DNA of 8,223 nt, from positions 1 through 8,223 of the forward strand of contig DTUH01000246.1 in assembly GCA_012964265.1 (NCBI GenBank). The letters are read 5' to 3'. Below the pieces are notes generated by a model. The model ran no database searches and was not told where the DNA came from. It saw only the letters and a list, made by a program, of their open reading frames with translations. Position 1 is the first letter of the stretch; each line of letters begins with the position of its first letter. Shown in pieces: positions 7,369-8,223 of the stretch. The stretch is from Candidatus Lambdaproteobacteria bacterium (GTDB lineage Bacteria; SAR324; NAC60-12). A program made the translations under genes and the position numbers.

Positions 7369-7375
7369 TCCCCCT
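7369..7375 (-). promoter_or_regulatory. Purine-rich ribosome binding site for the histidine phosphatase
   Basis: Read on the minus strand, AAAAAAGGGGGAAAAT directly precedes the ATG at 7364. The G-run lies about 5-6 nt before the start. It is the clearest Shine-Dalgarno-like element in the window and favours the upstream ATG over the internal TTG that would suit a signal peptide better. Confidence 0.5.
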
Positions 7376-7487
7376 TTTTTGAAAATTGTTACTATTTACT
7401 GAAGGATTGAATGACACTGTTAAATCACATGAGGAATTGTTCAAAGGTTAATAATTATTTGTGTTTAGGTTATGTTGTTAGTCATGT

Positions 7488-8223
7488 TTATCCAAACATA
7501 TCCTGAGTTATACTGTCGTACCATCTCTGGGCATAAACAGCTTCAGCGCGTCGCTCCGACAGTTCTGCATTCAGTGGACTGACACCACCGGAACCCTTAA
7601 CTTTGACTAACTCTCTGTCGGACAGTTGGTAGATCGCTGATACAGAAATAGCGTAGTCTGGAGCCAGAAAACTGTAGCAGGTGTTGGAAATAGAGTAAGA
7701 TGTAGGTTCTTTTTCGTTGAGCAATGAAATGACTGAAGCTGCTGTTACTTTTGCCTGTTTGCTGGCCGAAAATCCAGATTTTGGCATAACACCTGCGATG
7801 GCGGCATCCCCTATTACATGAATTCCCGTGTGCAGAGTTGATTCAAAAGTGAGTTGGTCCACAGGACACCATCCTGACTCGTCCGCTAATCCGGAATATC
7901 TGGCAATCCGGCCTGCCCACTGCGATGGTATTAAGTTAATCACATCCCCTCTTTCTATACCGAACTCAGTTTCAACGGTCATATTTTTTGCATCAGCGCG
8001 CAAAATCAGTCCTCCGGCAGAGCCGTTGAACCACTCTATCATCCGCCCATACAGACTCTTCCAACCTGCAGAAAAAAGTGCCTGTTTGGGGAACTGTTCT
8101 TTGGCATCAAGAATGAGAATTTTGGAGCGTGGTTTATGCTGACTCAAGTAATGGGCAACTAAACTGGCGCGTTCATAAGGTGCCGGAGGACAGCGGTAGG
8201 GAAGGGCAGGGGGACAGATTAAC
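7488..8223 (-). CDS. fccB: Flavocytochrome c / sulfide dehydrogenase flavoprotein subunit, C-terminal part; start outside the window
   Basis: The minus-strand frame is open from base 8222 to the TAA at 7488-7490, giving about 244 visible residues of a protein that is usually about 420-430 long. The TTG at 8147 is not the start, because conserved sequence continues upstream of it (PYRCPPAPYERASLVAHYL). FccB is the FAD subunit of periplasmic flavocytochrome c, which oxidises sulfide and passes electrons to a cytochrome c subunit. Evidence includes both redox cysteines of the family, in RCPPAPYER (codon 8190-8192) and SNTCYS (codon 7677-7679). The FAD-binding IHVIGDAAIAGVMPKSGFSASKQAK stretch is also present, as is the typical C-terminal flavocytochrome domain (SFLAPDYAISVSAIY, VKGSGGVSPLN, ending WYDSITQDMFG). 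That C-terminal domain separates it from ordinary sulfide:quinone reductase. No cytochrome gene lies downstream; a fccA partner would have to be upstream, outside the window. The C-terminus is complete. Confidence 0.92.
   Translation of the reverse strand, partial: LICPPALPYRCPPAPYERASLVAHYLSQHKPRSKILILDAKEQFPKQALFSAGWKSLYGRMIEWFNGSAGGLILRADAKNMTVETEFGIERGDVINLIPSQWAGRIARYSGLADESGWCPVDQLTFESTLHTGIHVIGDAAIAGVMPKSGFSASKQAKVTAASVISLLNEKEPTSYSISNTCYSFLAPDYAISVSAIYQLSDRELVKVKGSGGVSPLNAELSERRAEAVYAQRWYDSITQDMFG

Noticed and set aside
7450..7459. Palindrome AATAATTATT downstream of fccB
   Set aside because: It is a pure AT palindrome in AT-rich DNA and too weak for a terminator or a specific operator.
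7828..8142. 104-residue plus-strand frame antisense to fccB
   Set aside because: It lies wholly inside a strongly conserved gene on the other strand, with no recognisable motif or ribosome site.

Overview
The window reads as chromosomal DNA of a Gram-negative, probably aquatic, sulfide-oxidising proteobacterium. The basis is a periplasmic-type flavocytochrome c/sulfide dehydrogenase flavoprotein, a YbbA/YbbP-type ABC system of the kind found in diderm bacteria, a creatinase close to the characterised Pseudomonas enzyme, and a mixed base composition (about 45-50% GC in the larger genes, clearly AT-rich elsewhere). The exact lineage cannot be fixed from the sequence alone. There is no rRNA, tRNA, transposase, integrase, CRISPR array or recognisable phage structural gene.

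Layout. Positions 1-2524 (+ strand) hold a compact nucleotide/nitrogen group. It comprises the C-terminal end of a purine phosphoribosyltransferase cut by the window edge, GMP reductase (guaC) 2 nt later, and creatinase after about 20 nt. Positions 2539-2895 (- strand) encode a small two-helix membrane protein of unknown function, convergent with creatinase. A 244-nt AT-rich intergenic region follows, with a candidate promoter for the next transcription unit. Positions 3140-6390 (+ strand) are a two-gene ABC operon with an ATGA stop/start overlap: a LolD/YbbA-like ATPase and an 863-residue ten-helix FtsX/MacB-fold permease matching YbbP. After a 269-nt AT-rich gap, the - strand carries an exported or membrane-anchored histidine phosphatase (6660-7364). 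Upstream of it on the same strand is the C-terminal part of the flavocytochrome c flavoprotein FccB (7488-8223, open at the window edge).

How the genes work together. The phosphoribosyltransferase and GMP reductase form a purine salvage/interconversion pair: base plus PRPP gives the nucleotide, and GMP gives IMP plus ammonia. Creatinase hydrolyses creatine to sarcosine and urea. A shared nitrogen-scavenging theme is possible but inferred. The ABC pair is probably an envelope or lipid-associated MacB-superfamily system. FccB belongs to sulfide oxidation.

No clearly new multi-gene system is visible. The most unusual signals are a strong excess of the palindrome TCCGGA/TTCCGGAA, occurring in all three codon phases and concentrated in 1667-5671; the pairing of creatinase with purine salvage genes; an altered catalytic loop in GMP reductase; and an AT-rich segment around the histidine phosphatase.
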